Assembly (NCBI GenBank): GCA_049647265.1
Contig: JBARXJ010000071.1
Span: 124,001 to 188,000 of the forward strand
Direction: 5' to 3'
Source of the DNA: JAAURB01 sp049647265
GTDB taxonomy: Bacteria > Cyanobacteriota > Cyanobacteriia > Cyanobacteriales > Microcoleaceae
Length of the DNA: 64,000 nucleotides
Below the pieces are notes generated by a model, which was not told the origin of the DNA, ran no database searches, and saw nothing but the letters and a program-made list of their open reading frames with translations. Within the stretch, counting starts at the first letter, position 1. Every line of letters begins with the position of its first letter. A program made the translations under genes and the position numbers. This document shows positions 50,041 to 60,212 of the stretch, piece after piece.

Positions 50041-51384
50041 ATGGCTTACGATTATGATTTGTTTGTAATTGGTGCAGGTTCCGGGGGACTTGCCGCTTCC
50101 AAACGGGCAGCTTCCTATGGGGCAAAAGTGGCGATCGCAGAATACGATCTAGTCGGGGGAACTTGTGTCATTCGGGGTTGTGTGCCGAAAAAATTGATGG
50201 TATACGCCTCTCGTTTTTCCCATTCCTATGAAGAAGCGGTTGGGTATGGTTGGAGTCCGGTAGAAACCCATTTTGACTGGCAAAAACTCACCCAGGTTGT
50301 GCATCAAGAAGTGACTCGACTCAGCAAACTTCATATTAGCTTTTTAGAGAAAAATCAGGTAGAACTGATTGAAGGATATGCAAAGTTTGTTGATTCTCAT
50401 ACTGTAGAAATAGGCGACCGTAAAATTACAGCCGATAAAATTTTAATTGCGGTGGGTGGACATCCGGTGAAAGTTGATGTTCCAGGCGTTGAATATGGCA
50501 TTACTTCTCGTGATATGTTTCACCTAGAAAAACAACCTAAGCGGATGGCAATTTGGGGGGGTGGATATATTGCGGTAGAATTTGCCGGAATTATGAATGG
50601 TTTAGGTACAGAAGTAACACAAATTATTCGCAAAGACTTGATTTTAACCGGGTTTGATCCCGATTTGCGGAGCAATGTTCAAGAAGGAATGCAGAAAAAA
50701 GGTGTGAAATTTCGCACGAGTAGTAATATCGAAAAAATTGAGAAAACGGATGAAGGTTTAAAACTGACTTTAAAAGGAGAAAACGACGAACCTTTAATTG
50801 TAGATACTTTACTTTGTGCCACCGGAAGAAAGCCAGATTTATCCGGATTAATGTTAGAAAATACGGGAATAGAAACCGAAAACGGAGCGATTAAAATTAG
50901 TGCAGATTGTCGTACGACTGAACCGAATATTTTTGCGGTTGGAGACTGTACAGATCGAGATAATTTAACGCCTGTTGCGCTGGCTGAAGGTCGGGCTTTT
51001 GCTGATACAGAATTTGGTTATAAACCGACTTATGTCAGCCATAAAAATATTGCTACGGCTGTTTTTGCTGACCCTGAAGCTGCTACAGTGGGGATGACAG
51101 AAACCGAGGCCAAAGAGAAGTTTGGTGACTCGATTAAATGTTATTCTGGCCGCTTTAAACCGCTGTATCATAGTTTAACGGGAGTTGATGAAAAAGTGAT
51201 GGTTAAACTGATTGTTGAACAAAATACAGACCAAGTTTTAGGGGCGCACATGGTAGGAAAAGATGCCGCCGAATTAATCCAAGGAATTGCTATTGCCATT
51301 AATATGGGTGCTACCAAAAAAGACTTCGATGATACGATGGGAGTTCACCCCACCAGTGGCGAAGAATTTGTCACATTGCGTTAA
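50041..51384 (+). CDS. gor: Glutathione-disulfide reductase
   Basis: This FAD enzyme reduces glutathione disulfide with NAD(P)H. The 447-residue product has FAD motif VIGAGSGGLAASKRAA at 9-24, redox cysteines Cys42 and Cys47 (GTCVIRGCVPKK), the nucleotide motif WGGGYIAVEFAGIMNGLG near 177, FAVGDCTDR near 300 and the C-terminal active-site HPTSGEE. It is monocistronic and supplies glutathione for systems such as glyoxalase I. Confidence 0.96.
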   Translation: MAYDYDLFVIGAGSGGLAASKRAASYGAKVAIAEYDLVGGTCVIRGCVPKKLMVYASRFSHSYEEAVGYGWSPVETHFDWQKLTQVVHQEVTRLSKLHISFLEKNQVELIEGYAKFVDSHTVEIGDRKITADKILIAVGGHPVKVDVPGVEYGITSRDMFHLEKQPKRMAIWGGGYIAVEFAGIMNGLGTEVTQIIRKDLILTGFDPDLRSNVQEGMQKKGVKFRTSSNIEKIEKTDEGLKLTLKGENDEPLIVDTLLCATGRKPDLSGLMLENTGIETENGAIKISADCRTTEPNIFAVGDCTDRDNLTPVALAEGRAFADTEFGYKPTYVSHKNIATAVFADPEAATVGMTETEAKEKFGDSIKCYSGRFKPLYHSLTGVDEKVMVKLIVEQNTDQVLGAHMVGKDAAELIQGIAIAINMGATKKDFDDTMGVHPTSGEEFVTLR

Positions 51385-51476
51385 TTTAACTTAGAAAATA
51401 TTGTTACTCACACTAGCAATATTTTCTTATCCCTGTATCTTCTTTGTATCGATTCCTCTCTAGATAAACTAAAAAG

Positions 51477-52784
51477 ATGTTTGCTTTTCGCTGGTTGATC
51501 CTCAGCCTCACAACAATTATTACGATTGTTTTTCTCAACCTTCAACCCTTACCCGTATTTGGACAACAACAAGCTCAAATTGAAGTCGATTTTGCCACAC
51601 CTGAAACCGGAATTCATTCCATGAGTGGCTTTTTATATGGCGCAACCATTGATAACCCACCAGCGAGTGTTATTCAACCTTTACAGCCTAATTTATGGCG
51701 GACTTCGTGGTTTAATGCCTATCCTAAATTAACCGGATTAAACGCTCAATTTCAACTCCTATTAAGTGATACTTGGGGATATGGAAAAGGCAACCGTCCC
51801 TGGCCTTATCAAGATTATCCAGCCTGGGAAGCACGGGTGAGAAAACTGGCGCAACAGCACAAAGATAAGAACATGATTTGGGATGTTTGGAATGAACCAG
51901 ATTTAAAAGATCCCTTTTGGAATGGTAGCCGTCAACAGTTTTTTGAAACCTATAAACGGGCTTATAGAGTATTACGAGAAGAGTTGGGGCCGACTGCCAT
52001 TATTGGGGGGCCGAGTATTACAAAATATGATAAAGGCTTTATTACTGCATTCTTAGATTTTTGTCTAAAGAATAATTTAGAAGTGAATTTTTTATCTTGG
52101 CATGAACTGAATGACAATGCGATTAGTTCAATTACAGGACATATTAATGATGCCAGAAAATCCTATCAACAAAACCAGAAGTATAGCCCTCTTAAAATAC
52201 AAAAATTATATGTAAATGAAATTATTGGGCCGACTGCTCAATATCGTCCGGCTGAGATTTTAGGCTATTTATATTATACAGAAAGAGGCAAGGCAGACGG
52301 CGCTTGTAAGGCTTGTTGGACACCAAATGCAGGGGGCAAAAATAACTGTTTTAATGAAAGTTTGGATGGTTTAGTAGAACCTGGAAACGCTTCTCCTCGG
52401 GCAGGTTGGTGGGTTTATAAAGCTTATGCCGATGGGTTTAATTCTCGGGTTATGAGTCGTTCAAATAATCCTCAAGTTGTGGCTTTAGCGAGTCGTTCTG
52501 ATGGGACAAAACAAGCACAAGTTCTGTTAGGTTATTTTCAACAAGGGAATTCATCGGGAAAATCTAGCGTTATTTTAACCTTAAAAAACTTACAGCAATT
52601 AGGTTTAGGTCAACCGGGACAAGCGTTAACGTTTACAATTAAAAGAATCCCGAATTCAGATGAAAAAGTGGTTCAAAAATTGGATATCTTAAGACAAGAG
52701 CAAATTGCTGTGAGTAATCAAACCGTTCGCTTAACAATTCCGAATATCCGATTACATGAAGCCTATTTACTATCAATTAGTTGA
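51477..52784 (+). CDS. Secreted glycoside hydrolase, GH39-like
   Basis: The 435-residue protein starts with a signal peptide (about 1-30, ending PVFGQQ). A TIM-barrel catalytic domain follows with acid/base Glu140 in VWNEPD and candidate nucleophile Glu248 in YVNEIIG. A beta-rich C-terminal domain begins near 330. This arrangement fits GH39 (beta-xylosidase / iduronidase-type) enzymes, but the sugar is unknown. A cysteine-containing loop (ACKACWTPNAGGKNNCF) could be disulfide-bonded. It lies 22 bp before the unknown gene at 52807, so the two are likely cotranscribed. Confidence 0.86.
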   Translation: MFAFRWLILSLTTIITIVFLNLQPLPVFGQQQAQIEVDFATPETGIHSMSGFLYGATIDNPPASVIQPLQPNLWRTSWFNAYPKLTGLNAQFQLLLSDTWGYGKGNRPWPYQDYPAWEARVRKLAQQHKDKNMIWDVWNEPDLKDPFWNGSRQQFFETYKRAYRVLREELGPTAIIGGPSITKYDKGFITAFLDFCLKNNLEVNFLSWHELNDNAISSITGHINDARKSYQQNQKYSPLKIQKLYVNEIIGPTAQYRPAEILGYLYYTERGKADGACKACWTPNAGGKNNCFNESLDGLVEPGNASPRAGWWVYKAYADGFNSRVMSRSNNPQVVALASRSDGTKQAQVLLGYFQQGNSSGKSSVILTLKNLQQLGLGQPGQALTFTIKRIPNSDEKVVQKLDILRQEQIAVSNQTVRLTIPNIRLHEAYLLSIS

Positions 52785-52806
52785 TTATTTTCAGATTTAA
52801 ATCAGT

Positions 52807-53814
52807 ATGAATACTAAACCTAAATTTAAAACTTTTCAATCATTTTATTGGCGCTGGTTAATAGAATCATTATTTTCAGATAAAAAATATGACGGACAAT
52901 TTCAAAATCCGGGAAGTGAAAAAGTCTTTGATTTTGATGATGTTATTCGTGCAGAAAATACGTTAGAAATGATAGCAGAAGAAATCACCTACTATCCCGA
53001 AGGAGATTTACGGGAACTCTTTGCTATTTTTATTTCCGGTTTAGGTCAAGTTGCAGCAGAATCTTCTAAACGCAGTCGTCGCTATGCAGAACGATTAAAT
53101 ACGGGAATTGCGAATTTAAATAATGCTTCTTTTTTGAAAGAAAAACCCATTTTAAAAACGATTAATCCTTATCTAGATTGGATTGATGCAGGCATTCATC
53201 GTTTAGGTTTATTGAATACTCCTGTGATTGACAATACCGCGATTCTTATTTTAGATGCCATTCAAAAGCAGCAGGTGATTAATTTTTCTGGAGATAGTCA
53301 TGGTACAATTTTACTCGGACGAGCCCTTCTACGAGCCAAGCGAAAATATATTAATTCAACGGCTGGATTACTTGACTTTAAACAACGGAAAAAACAGCAG
53401 CTAAAATGGGAAGAAGAAAGCCGTAAATTTATTAATATTTTTACCTTTGGTAATGGTTATTCACCGTGGGTGAAAGGGCCGAAATATGTGATGGTCTATA
53501 TTGAAGGCGACCCTTTACCTGAAAAGTTAGGAATAACTCAAGACAAAACAAATCGTCAAGATATTTTATTCCTAAAATTTCCCCGTTTATTTCCCGAGGG
53601 AACTTTTGAGGCTCATAATATGATGTTCACCATTGAACTATTGCGCCAAACGTTTCTGAAAAATAACTTAGCTATAGGAGATTTTGTCGGATTATATCAT
53701 CAACTCAATCAAAATCTGTTAACCGTTGCTACTCCTGCTGAAATCTCCTGGCCTGATGATATGGAAAAATACGTCTGGAACCCAGAAAGTCTTAATTCTA
53801 TCTTAAGTCATTAA
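52807..53814 (+). CDS. Unknown protein with GDSHG nucleophile-elbow-like motif
   Basis: I do not recognise this 335-residue soluble protein. It lacks a signal peptide. Residues 158-170 read NFSGDSHGTILLG, which resembles the GxSxG elbow of alpha/beta hydrolases (Ser164), and it is followed by a helix RALLRAKRKY as expected. A matching acid/His pair cannot be placed with confidence. N- and C-terminal parts are helical and basic. The gene follows the GH39-like gene by 22 bp. Confidence 0.72.
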   Translation: MNTKPKFKTFQSFYWRWLIESLFSDKKYDGQFQNPGSEKVFDFDDVIRAENTLEMIAEEITYYPEGDLRELFAIFISGLGQVAAESSKRSRRYAERLNTGIANLNNASFLKEKPILKTINPYLDWIDAGIHRLGLLNTPVIDNTAILILDAIQKQQVINFSGDSHGTILLGRALLRAKRKYINSTAGLLDFKQRKKQQLKWEEESRKFINIFTFGNGYSPWVKGPKYVMVYIEGDPLPEKLGITQDKTNRQDILFLKFPRLFPEGTFEAHNMMFTIELLRQTFLKNNLAIGDFVGLYHQLNQNLLTVATPAEISWPDDMEKYVWNPESLNSILSH

Positions 53815-53923
53815 GGCTTTAGGTGATTAAATTAGCTAAAATTAGGGTATTGTGTTCTAACCATCCTTGCATCTGCTGCCGAGTCACATCCTAATTATTC
53901 TCTCTTCGTTTAACATTACTATT

Positions 53924-55750
53924 ATGAAAGACTTTCTCAAATATACCTTTGCCAGTTTACTTGGTAATCTATTAGGACTTGTCCTCATTGTCACAATGGG
54001 TGTGGGAGGACTGATTTTTTTAGCGGCTACTGTGGCAACAAAAGAGACCGGGCCACAAGTTAAAGATAAGTCGGTACTCGTGTTTGATTTGTCTTTAAAT
54101 ATTACTGATTCTGATCCAGAATATAGCACTGGAGAACTCTTAGAACAAGCGGTAGCTGAGTCAATTCCGAATCAAATTCAACTCCGCACGTTATTAAATT
54201 CCATAGAAGAAGCCAGTGAAGATGACCGTATTGTTGCTTTATATTTAAAAGGGGGAAATACATCGGCAAGTAATGGTCAAGCGACATTAAAAGAAGTTCG
54301 AGAATCCCTGACAAAATTTAAAGAATCCGGTAAACCGATTATTGCTTATGATATTGATTGGACAGAACAAGAATACTATTTAAGTTCCGTTGCTGATACG
54401 ATAGCTGTTCATCCTTTAGGGTCATTAGAAATGAATGGCTTAAGCGCTCAAGTGATGTTTTTATCCGGTGCTTTCGAGAAGTTTGGGGTAGGGGTTCAAG
54501 TCACACGAGTGGGTAAATATAAGTCAGCCGTTGAACCGTTTTTACGCAAAGAATTAAGTCCAGAAAACCGCGAACAAACCCAACAGTTACTGAGTGATAT
54601 TTGGGGTGAATATGTTCGCTCAATTAGTCCAAGTCGCGATCTCAATCCGGCTCAAATTGGGCAAATTGTGAACAATCAAGGAATTTTAATGGCAGAGGAT
54701 GCCAAACAGCAAAAGCTGGTGGATCGAGTCGCATATTTTGATGAATTGGTAACAGATTTTAAGGAATTAACGGAAGAAACAGAGGAGGAAGATAAACTCT
54801 TTCGGCAAATGAGTGTGAAGTCTTATGCCAAAACTTCAGATGTGGTTAAAGCCAGTCAAGGAGATGTTAAAAGCGATAATGAAATTGCGATCATTTATGC
54901 AGAAGGCGCTATTGTAGAGGGTCAAGGGGTCAGTGGACAAATTGGTGGCGATCGCATTGCCAAACAGTTACGAAAAATTCGGTTTGATGAGGATGTTAAA
55001 GCTGTCGTATTACGAGTCAATAGTCCGGGTGGCAGTGCAACGGCTTCAGAAGTAATTAGTCGAGAAATTGAACTAATTCAAGCAGAAGAAATACCTGTGA
55101 TTATTTCGATGGGGAATTTAGCGGCTTCTGGGGGGTATTGGATTGCGGCAACGGGTGATAAAATATTTGCAGAACCGAATACCATTACCGGATCAATTGG
55201 GGTATTTGGGGTCTTGTTTAATGTTCAGGAAATTGCCAATGAAAATGGGATTACTTGGGATATTGTTAAAACGGGAAAATTCGCCGATTTAACCACAAGT
55301 ATTCGCCCTAAAACACCGGAAGAACTTGCTCAAATTCAGAAGATGGTTGATTTAGTTTATGAGCGGTTTATTACTCGAGTGGCTGAGTCTCGGGATATAC
55401 CCAAATCAAGGGTGCAAGAAATTGCACAAGGACGAGTTTGGTCGGGCTTAGACGCTGAAGAAATTGGTTTAGTGGATGAATTAGGCGGCATCGAAGATGC
55501 GATTCTGGCTGCGGCGGAGATTGCAGAATTAGAGGAAGATTGGAAGTTAGTAGAATATCCAAAAAGCCGCACCCTAGAAGAGCGAATTTTTAAGAGTTTG
55601 TCAGAGACAAAAGTGACAGAATCTTTACCCAAACCCGATCCCTTAACCCAGGAATTTATCAAGTTACAAAAAGAACTGGCTGCTTTACAAGCGATGAATG
55701 ATTCTCGTGGAATTTATACCCGTCTCCCGTTTAATTTCCACATTGAATAA
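53924..55750 (+). CDS. sppA: Signal peptide peptidase SppA, 67-kDa type
   Basis: This membrane-anchored Ser/Lys protease degrades cleaved signal peptides; in cyanobacteria SppA has also been linked to light acclimation. From ATG at 53924 it has 608 residues, the usual size for the two-domain form. A membrane anchor at about 12-40 is followed by tandem peptidase S49 domains. The candidate general base Lys is in RVGKYKSAVEPFLRKELS, and the nucleophile Ser in NLAASGGYWIAATGDKI. The start 19 codons upstream is less likely. Confidence 0.94.
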   Translation: MKDFLKYTFASLLGNLLGLVLIVTMGVGGLIFLAATVATKETGPQVKDKSVLVFDLSLNITDSDPEYSTGELLEQAVAESIPNQIQLRTLLNSIEEASEDDRIVALYLKGGNTSASNGQATLKEVRESLTKFKESGKPIIAYDIDWTEQEYYLSSVADTIAVHPLGSLEMNGLSAQVMFLSGAFEKFGVGVQVTRVGKYKSAVEPFLRKELSPENREQTQQLLSDIWGEYVRSISPSRDLNPAQIGQIVNNQGILMAEDAKQQKLVDRVAYFDELVTDFKELTEETEEEDKLFRQMSVKSYAKTSDVVKASQGDVKSDNEIAIIYAEGAIVEGQGVSGQIGGDRIAKQLRKIRFDEDVKAVVLRVNSPGGSATASEVISREIELIQAEEIPVIISMGNLAASGGYWIAATGDKIFAEPNTITGSIGVFGVLFNVQEIANENGITWDIVKTGKFADLTTSIRPKTPEELAQIQKMVDLVYERFITRVAESRDIPKSRVQEIAQGRVWSGLDAEEIGLVDELGGIEDAILAAAEIAELEEDWKLVEYPKSRTLEERIFKSLSETKVTESLPKPDPLTQEFIKLQKELAALQAMNDSRGIYTRLPFNFHIE

Positions 55751-55821
55751 TTGTTATTATGGATGATGATAGTTTGAGTAAAGCATCCCAAATTCGGGAT
55801 GCATTATAGATTAAATCATGT

Positions 55822-57045
55822 CTACACAATTTGTTCTTTGCTAAATTTCTCAACGCAACGGGCAAACATTTCTACCCCAACACAAAGCACGGTTTCATCA
55901 AAATTAAATCGGGGATGATGATGAGGATAGGCTAAATCTTTTTCAGGATTTGCTGAACCCAGGAAGAAATAACAACCGGGAATTTCTTTGAGGAAAAATG
56001 CCATATCTTCTCCTGCCATAGTTTGACATTCCGGTACAACTCCAGCAGGGGTTTCAACCACTGTTTCACCCACACTGCGAACTAAATTAGCAATCCGAGG
56101 ATCATTAATTAAAGCGGGATACAAAGAATAGTAATTCAGGTCATAACTTGCCCCGTGACTGCGACAAATTCCCGCAATAATATCTTCTATTCGCTGACCG
56201 AAAAATCCCTCAAAATTCGGGTTATAATAACGAACAGTTCCTTCCATTTCAGCAGTATCAGCAATCACATTATGAGTGTGTCCAGCATGAAGCGCCCCAA
56301 TGGTTACCACGGCTGATTCTAATGGGGAAACATTGCGGGCAACAATAGTTTGTAAAGTCGTAACAATTTGGCTGGCAACTAATACGGTATCAATGGTAGT
56401 TTGAGGAATTGCACCATGTCCTCCTTTGCCTTGAATGGTACATTCAAATAATTCTACCGCCGCCATTAATGCCCCGCTACGAATACCGAGGGTTCCTAGG
56501 GGTAAATAGTTCCATAAATGTAGTCCGATAATGGCATCGACATCTGGGTTTTTTAAAACCCCCGCCTCTATCATCGGTTTTGCACCGCCGGGGCCTTCTT
56601 CTGCGGGTTGAAAAATCAGTTTAACCGTGCCTGCAAAGGTATGGCGATGGTTGGCTAAATAATAAGCCGTTCCTAATGCCATCGCCGTATGTCCATCATG
56701 GCCGCAAGCGTGCATTTTCCCGTCATGTACGGACTTGTAAGGCACGTCATTTTCTTCTTGAATAGGGAGAGCATCCATATCGGCTCGAATGGCTAGAACC
56801 GGCCCTGGTGTGCCGCTATCGATGGTTGCTACAATACCCGTTTGAGCGACTTCGGCTTGATAATCAATTCCCCAAGCGGTTAATTTCTGGGTGATAAACT
56901 CAGCCGTTAACTGTTCTTTAAACCCGAGTTCTGGGTGTTGATGTAAATGCCGCCGCCAAGTTACCAGTTGAGGTTGTAAATTACGAATCTCTAAACGAAT
57001 TTGTGAGGTGTTAATAGAATTAACTGTAGGTAAAATAGAAACCAT
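55822..57045 (-). CDS. M20-family amidohydrolase (IAA-amino-acid hydrolase / hippurate hydrolase type)
   Basis: The 407-residue zinc-dependent amidase has metal-binding ACGHDGHTAMALG near 108-120, the EEGPGG catalytic glutamates near 150, a lid dimerisation domain with GKGGHGAIPQTTIDTV, and the C-terminal PHHHPRFNFDE. Members cleave N-acyl or N-acetyl amino acids. The exact substrate is unknown. It diverges from the urease operon. Confidence 0.92.
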   Translation of the reverse strand: MVSILPTVNSINTSQIRLEIRNLQPQLVTWRRHLHQHPELGFKEQLTAEFITQKLTAWGIDYQAEVAQTGIVATIDSGTPGPVLAIRADMDALPIQEENDVPYKSVHDGKMHACGHDGHTAMALGTAYYLANHRHTFAGTVKLIFQPAEEGPGGAKPMIEAGVLKNPDVDAIIGLHLWNYLPLGTLGIRSGALMAAVELFECTIQGKGGHGAIPQTTIDTVLVASQIVTTLQTIVARNVSPLESAVVTIGALHAGHTHNVIADTAEMEGTVRYYNPNFEGFFGQRIEDIIAGICRSHGASYDLNYYSLYPALINDPRIANLVRSVGETVVETPAGVVPECQTMAGEDMAFFLKEIPGCYFFLGSANPEKDLAYPHHHPRFNFDETVLCVGVEMFARCVEKFSKEQIV

Positions 57046-57187
57046 TTGAAGACAATGTTGATTTTTTTAAGTGTTTCTTTAATCATAACATTATTTTTAT
57101 AATATCCTCAAAAGGTCACTCTGTTTTTCTATACTTAAAAATAATTAATAATGATTGGAGTTCATCAATGATAGGAGACAAGAGTTA

Positions 57188-57622
57188 ATGCTCATCTTTA
57201 CAGAACGTTTATCTAAATCTATAAATACAGTAATTCATTTCGATTTAGCTTTAACAGCAGAACAACGAACTCGCAGCCGACAGTCTATTCATTTACCCAA
57301 TGGTCAACAGATCTATCTGCGATTACCCAGAGGAACTTTATTAACTGAAGGGGATCTATTAAAAGCAGAACAATCAGATTATATTACTAAAATTATTGCT
57401 CAGCCAGAAGCGGTTATCACTGTTATTTCACAGAATGATCTTGATTTAATTCGAGCCGCTTATCATTTAGGCAATCGTCATGTCCCCATAGAAATTACAT
57501 CTAATTATTTAAGGTTTTCTCCCGACCCAGTATTAGAATCTATGCTGATTCATTTAGGCTTAGATCTTAAACAAGAAACTGCTCCTTTTTATCCTGAATC
57601 AGGCGCTTACCACTCTCATTAA
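57188..57622 (+). CDS. ureE: Urease accessory protein UreE (nickel chaperone)
   Basis: UreE brings nickel to the UreFGD-urease complex. The 144-residue protein begins MLIFTERLSKS and has the N-terminal peptide-binding-like domain and C-terminal metal domain with NRHVPIEI. It lacks a His-rich tail (ends GAYHSH), so nickel storage is limited. ATG at 57188 is chosen because AGGAGA lies 8 nt upstream. It leads the operon ureEFGDAB-coq4-ureC. Confidence 0.94.
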   Translation: MLIFTERLSKSINTVIHFDLALTAEQRTRSRQSIHLPNGQQIYLRLPRGTLLTEGDLLKAEQSDYITKIIAQPEAVITVISQNDLDLIRAAYHLGNRHVPIEITSNYLRFSPDPVLESMLIHLGLDLKQETAPFYPESGAYHSH

Positions 57623-57635
57623 TAGGATTATTTGA

Positions 57636-58313
57636 ATGATTTTAGAACTTTTACAATTATCCAGTCCAGCCTTACCTTTAGGTGCATATAGTTATTCTGA
57701 AGGATTAGAAAATTTAGTAGAACAAGAAATTATTACCAATAAAAATACTTTAGAACATTGGTTAACTCAAGAATTAAGTTATGGTGCAATTCGACTGGAA
57801 GGTGCAATCATGGTTCGTGCTTATAACAATACTATTCAGTCAAATTTTACTCAATTAAATGATTGGAATAATTGGCTTAGTGCTGCCCGTGAATCTTCAG
57901 AATTACGAGAACAAAGCTGGCAAATGGGAAATAGTTTATCTCGACTGTTACTCGAATTAAATCATGTTCAAGAAATCCCTAATTTAAAAAAATGTATTGA
58001 AGCAGTGGGGAAACCTTGTAATTATGCAGTTGCGTTTGGAATGGCTGCTGCAAGTTGGCAAATTGATATAAATTATGCCGTTCTAGGATATCTTCAAAGT
58101 TGGGCAAGTAATTTAATCACAGCCGGTATTAAACTGATTCCATTAGGACAAACAGCCGGACAAAAAATACTATTAAAATTACATCCAATTATTATAGAAT
58201 CAACTCAAGAAATATTAGCTTTATCTGATGATAACCTTGTCAGTTGTAACTGGGGTTTAGGTCTAGCGAGTATGGCGCATGAAACTCAATATACTCGCCT
58301 ATTTCGTAGTTAA
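57636..58313 (+). CDS. ureF: Urease accessory protein UreF
   Basis: The 225-residue all-helical protein is the urease-activation factor that works with UreD and UreG. It has the characteristic start LLQLSSPALPLGAYSYSEGLENLVE and the AISPDE-like DDNLVSCNWGLGLASMAHETQYTRLFRS C-terminus. It lies 13 bp after ureE and 45 bp before ureG. Confidence 0.94.
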   Translation: MILELLQLSSPALPLGAYSYSEGLENLVEQEIITNKNTLEHWLTQELSYGAIRLEGAIMVRAYNNTIQSNFTQLNDWNNWLSAARESSELREQSWQMGNSLSRLLLELNHVQEIPNLKKCIEAVGKPCNYAVAFGMAAASWQIDINYAVLGYLQSWASNLITAGIKLIPLGQTAGQKILLKLHPIIIESTQEILALSDDNLVSCNWGLGLASMAHETQYTRLFRS

Positions 58314-58358
58314 GCTTTTTAGGTTAAACTGTAAAATTATTCATTGAAACTGATTAAA

Positions 58359-58955
58359 ATGACAAGATTACGAGTTGGGATAGCAGGGCCAGTGGGTTCG
58401 GGAAAAACAGCGTTAGTCGATGCTTTATGCAAGCTAATGCGAGAAACTTATCAAATTGCGGTGGTTACAAATGATATTTATACACAAGAAGATGCACAGT
58501 TTTTAGTCCGTTCTCAAGCCTTAACGGCGGATAGAATTATGGGTGTAGAAACAGGGGGATGTCCTCATACAGCCATTCGAGAAGATGCGTCAATTAATTT
58601 ATCTGCAATTGAAACATTAGAAGAACAGTTTAATCATTTAGATTTATTGTTTGTAGAGAGTGGTGGAGATAATTTAGCGGCGACTTTTAGCCCAGAATTA
58701 GTGGATATTACAATTTATGTGATTGATGTAGCGGCGGGTGATAAAATTCCTCGTAAAGGTGGCCCTGGAATTACAAAGTCAGATTTATTAGTGATCAATA
58801 AAATTGATTTAGCAACCTTTGTGAATGCGGATTTAAATGTGATGGAGAGAGACACAAAGAAGATGAGAGGGGATAAACCTTTTGTGTTTACAAATTTGAA
58901 AAGTAAACAGGGGTTGGAGGCGGTTCAGTCGTTTATTCAATCTCATTTAATTTAA
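58359..58955 (+). CDS. ureG: Urease accessory GTPase UreG
   Basis: UreG hydrolyses GTP to drive nickel insertion. The 198-residue SIMIBI GTPase has the P-loop GPVGSGKTALVD at 9-20, NDIYTQEDA, the nickel-binding GGCPHTAIREDASINL (CPH) and NKIDLA. ATG at 58359 gives the usual MTRLRVGIAG start. Confidence 0.96.
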   Translation: MTRLRVGIAGPVGSGKTALVDALCKLMRETYQIAVVTNDIYTQEDAQFLVRSQALTADRIMGVETGGCPHTAIREDASINLSAIETLEEQFNHLDLLFVESGGDNLAATFSPELVDITIYVIDVAAGDKIPRKGGPGITKSDLLVINKIDLATFVNADLNVMERDTKKMRGDKPFVFTNLKSKQGLEAVQSFIQSHLI

Positions 58956-59019
58956 TTAAACTACAAAGGATAATTTTAGGTTAATTTTTAATAGATTAAA
59001 AGCGAATAACGAAGAAAAA

Positions 59020-59850
59020 ATGACGAATAATTGGGAAGGGTTGCTAAAATTAAGTTATGAATATAGACAGGATTCTACTCAATTAATTGAAGGGTATAGT
59101 AAAGCCCCTTTGAAAATTCAACGGTCTTTTTATCCTGAAGGTCAAGAGATTTGCCATAGTACTATATTACATACGGCGGGGGGAATTGTGGGAGGCGATC
59201 GCCTGAATCAAAATATTCATTTACAGTCTAATTCTCATGCTGTGATTACCACTGCGGCGGCAAGTAAAGTTTATCGAAGTAATGGTCAGCAGGCACAACA
59301 AAAGATAGAAATTGATGTAGAAGATAATGGATATTGTGAGTGGATACCTCGAGAAACAATAGTTTTTAATGGCGCAATTTATCGTCAAGATTTACGGGTT
59401 AATTTAGCAGAAAATGCAACTTGGTTAGGGTGGGAAATTACTCGGTTTGGACGGACGGCTAGAGGTGAACAATTTTTAACCGGAAACTGGCGTTCTTGTA
59501 CAGAAGTGTGGCAAAATAATCAGCCATTATGGATAGACCGTCAGTGGTTACCGGGTGGAGAAACAATAATTAATAGTCCCCACGGTTTAAGGGAAAAACC
59601 TATCGTTGGTAGTTTATCTTGGCTAGGAAAACCGATTTCTAAAGAGATGTTGAAGAAAGTAAGAGGTTTGTCAAATCCACAAGATACTGAGGCAGAAACT
59701 GGGGTCACTTTATTGTTGTCCGGTTTATTGTGTCGTTATCGGGGAAATTCGACGCAAGAGGTGATAGACTGGTTTACGAAAGTTTGGCAACTTCTACGCC
59801 AATATAATGGTAAATCTGTAACGGGTTTGCCGCGAGTTTGGAAGATTTAA
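59020..59850 (+). CDS. ureD: Urease accessory protein UreD (UreH)
   Basis: UreD forms the scaffold that docks UreF and UreG on apo-urease. The 276-residue protein has the family pattern LKIQRSFYPEG, HTAGGIVGGDRLNQNI, TTAAASKVYRSNGQ and WIPRETIVFNGA. It follows ureG by 64 bp and precedes ureA by 19 bp. Confidence 0.94.
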   Translation: MTNNWEGLLKLSYEYRQDSTQLIEGYSKAPLKIQRSFYPEGQEICHSTILHTAGGIVGGDRLNQNIHLQSNSHAVITTAAASKVYRSNGQQAQQKIEIDVEDNGYCEWIPRETIVFNGAIYRQDLRVNLAENATWLGWEITRFGRTARGEQFLTGNWRSCTEVWQNNQPLWIDRQWLPGGETIINSPHGLREKPIVGSLSWLGKPISKEMLKKVRGLSNPQDTEAETGVTLLLSGLLCRYRGNSTQEVIDWFTKVWQLLRQYNGKSVTGLPRVWKI

Positions 59851-59869
59851 TCAAGGTGTTCACAGAGAA

Positions 59870-60172
59870 ATGCAATTAACGCCACAAGAAAAAGATAAAC
59901 TATTAATTTTTACGGCTGCATTATTAGCAGAAAGACGTAAAGCTAAAGGATTAAAGTTAAATTATCCCGAAGCGATGGCTTATATCTCGGCTGCAATTTT
60001 AGAAGGGGCTAGGGAAGGACAAACAGTAGCAGATTTGATGAATTATGGCAAAACTTTATTGCAACGAGACGATGTGATGGAAGGCATTGCAGAAATGATT
60101 GAAGAAGTGCAAGTCGAAGCCACTTTTCCAGATGGCACAAAGCTGGTTACGGTTCACAATCCTATCATTTAA
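59870..60172 (+). CDS. ureA: Urease subunit gamma
   Basis: The 100-residue smallest structural subunit starts MQLTPQEKDKLLIFTAALLAERRKAKGLKLNYPEA-like and ends GTKLVTVHNPI, matching family length exactly. It assembles with UreB and UreC into the trimer of trimers. Confidence 0.96.
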   Translation: MQLTPQEKDKLLIFTAALLAERRKAKGLKLNYPEAMAYISAAILEGAREGQTVADLMNYGKTLLQRDDVMEGIAEMIEEVQVEATFPDGTKLVTVHNPII

Positions 60173-60212
60173 AATAGTAAGATTCCCCTTAATTTGTTTT
60201 AGAATAAGTTTT

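Noticed and set aside
57046..57187. NtcA site upstream of ureE
   Set aside because: The best match has only 12 nt between outer bases instead of the GTA-N8-TAC arrangement.
60099..60212. Upstream extension of ureB
   Set aside because: It overlaps ureA and encodes a non-conserved leader; ATG at 60213 gives the canonical start and length.
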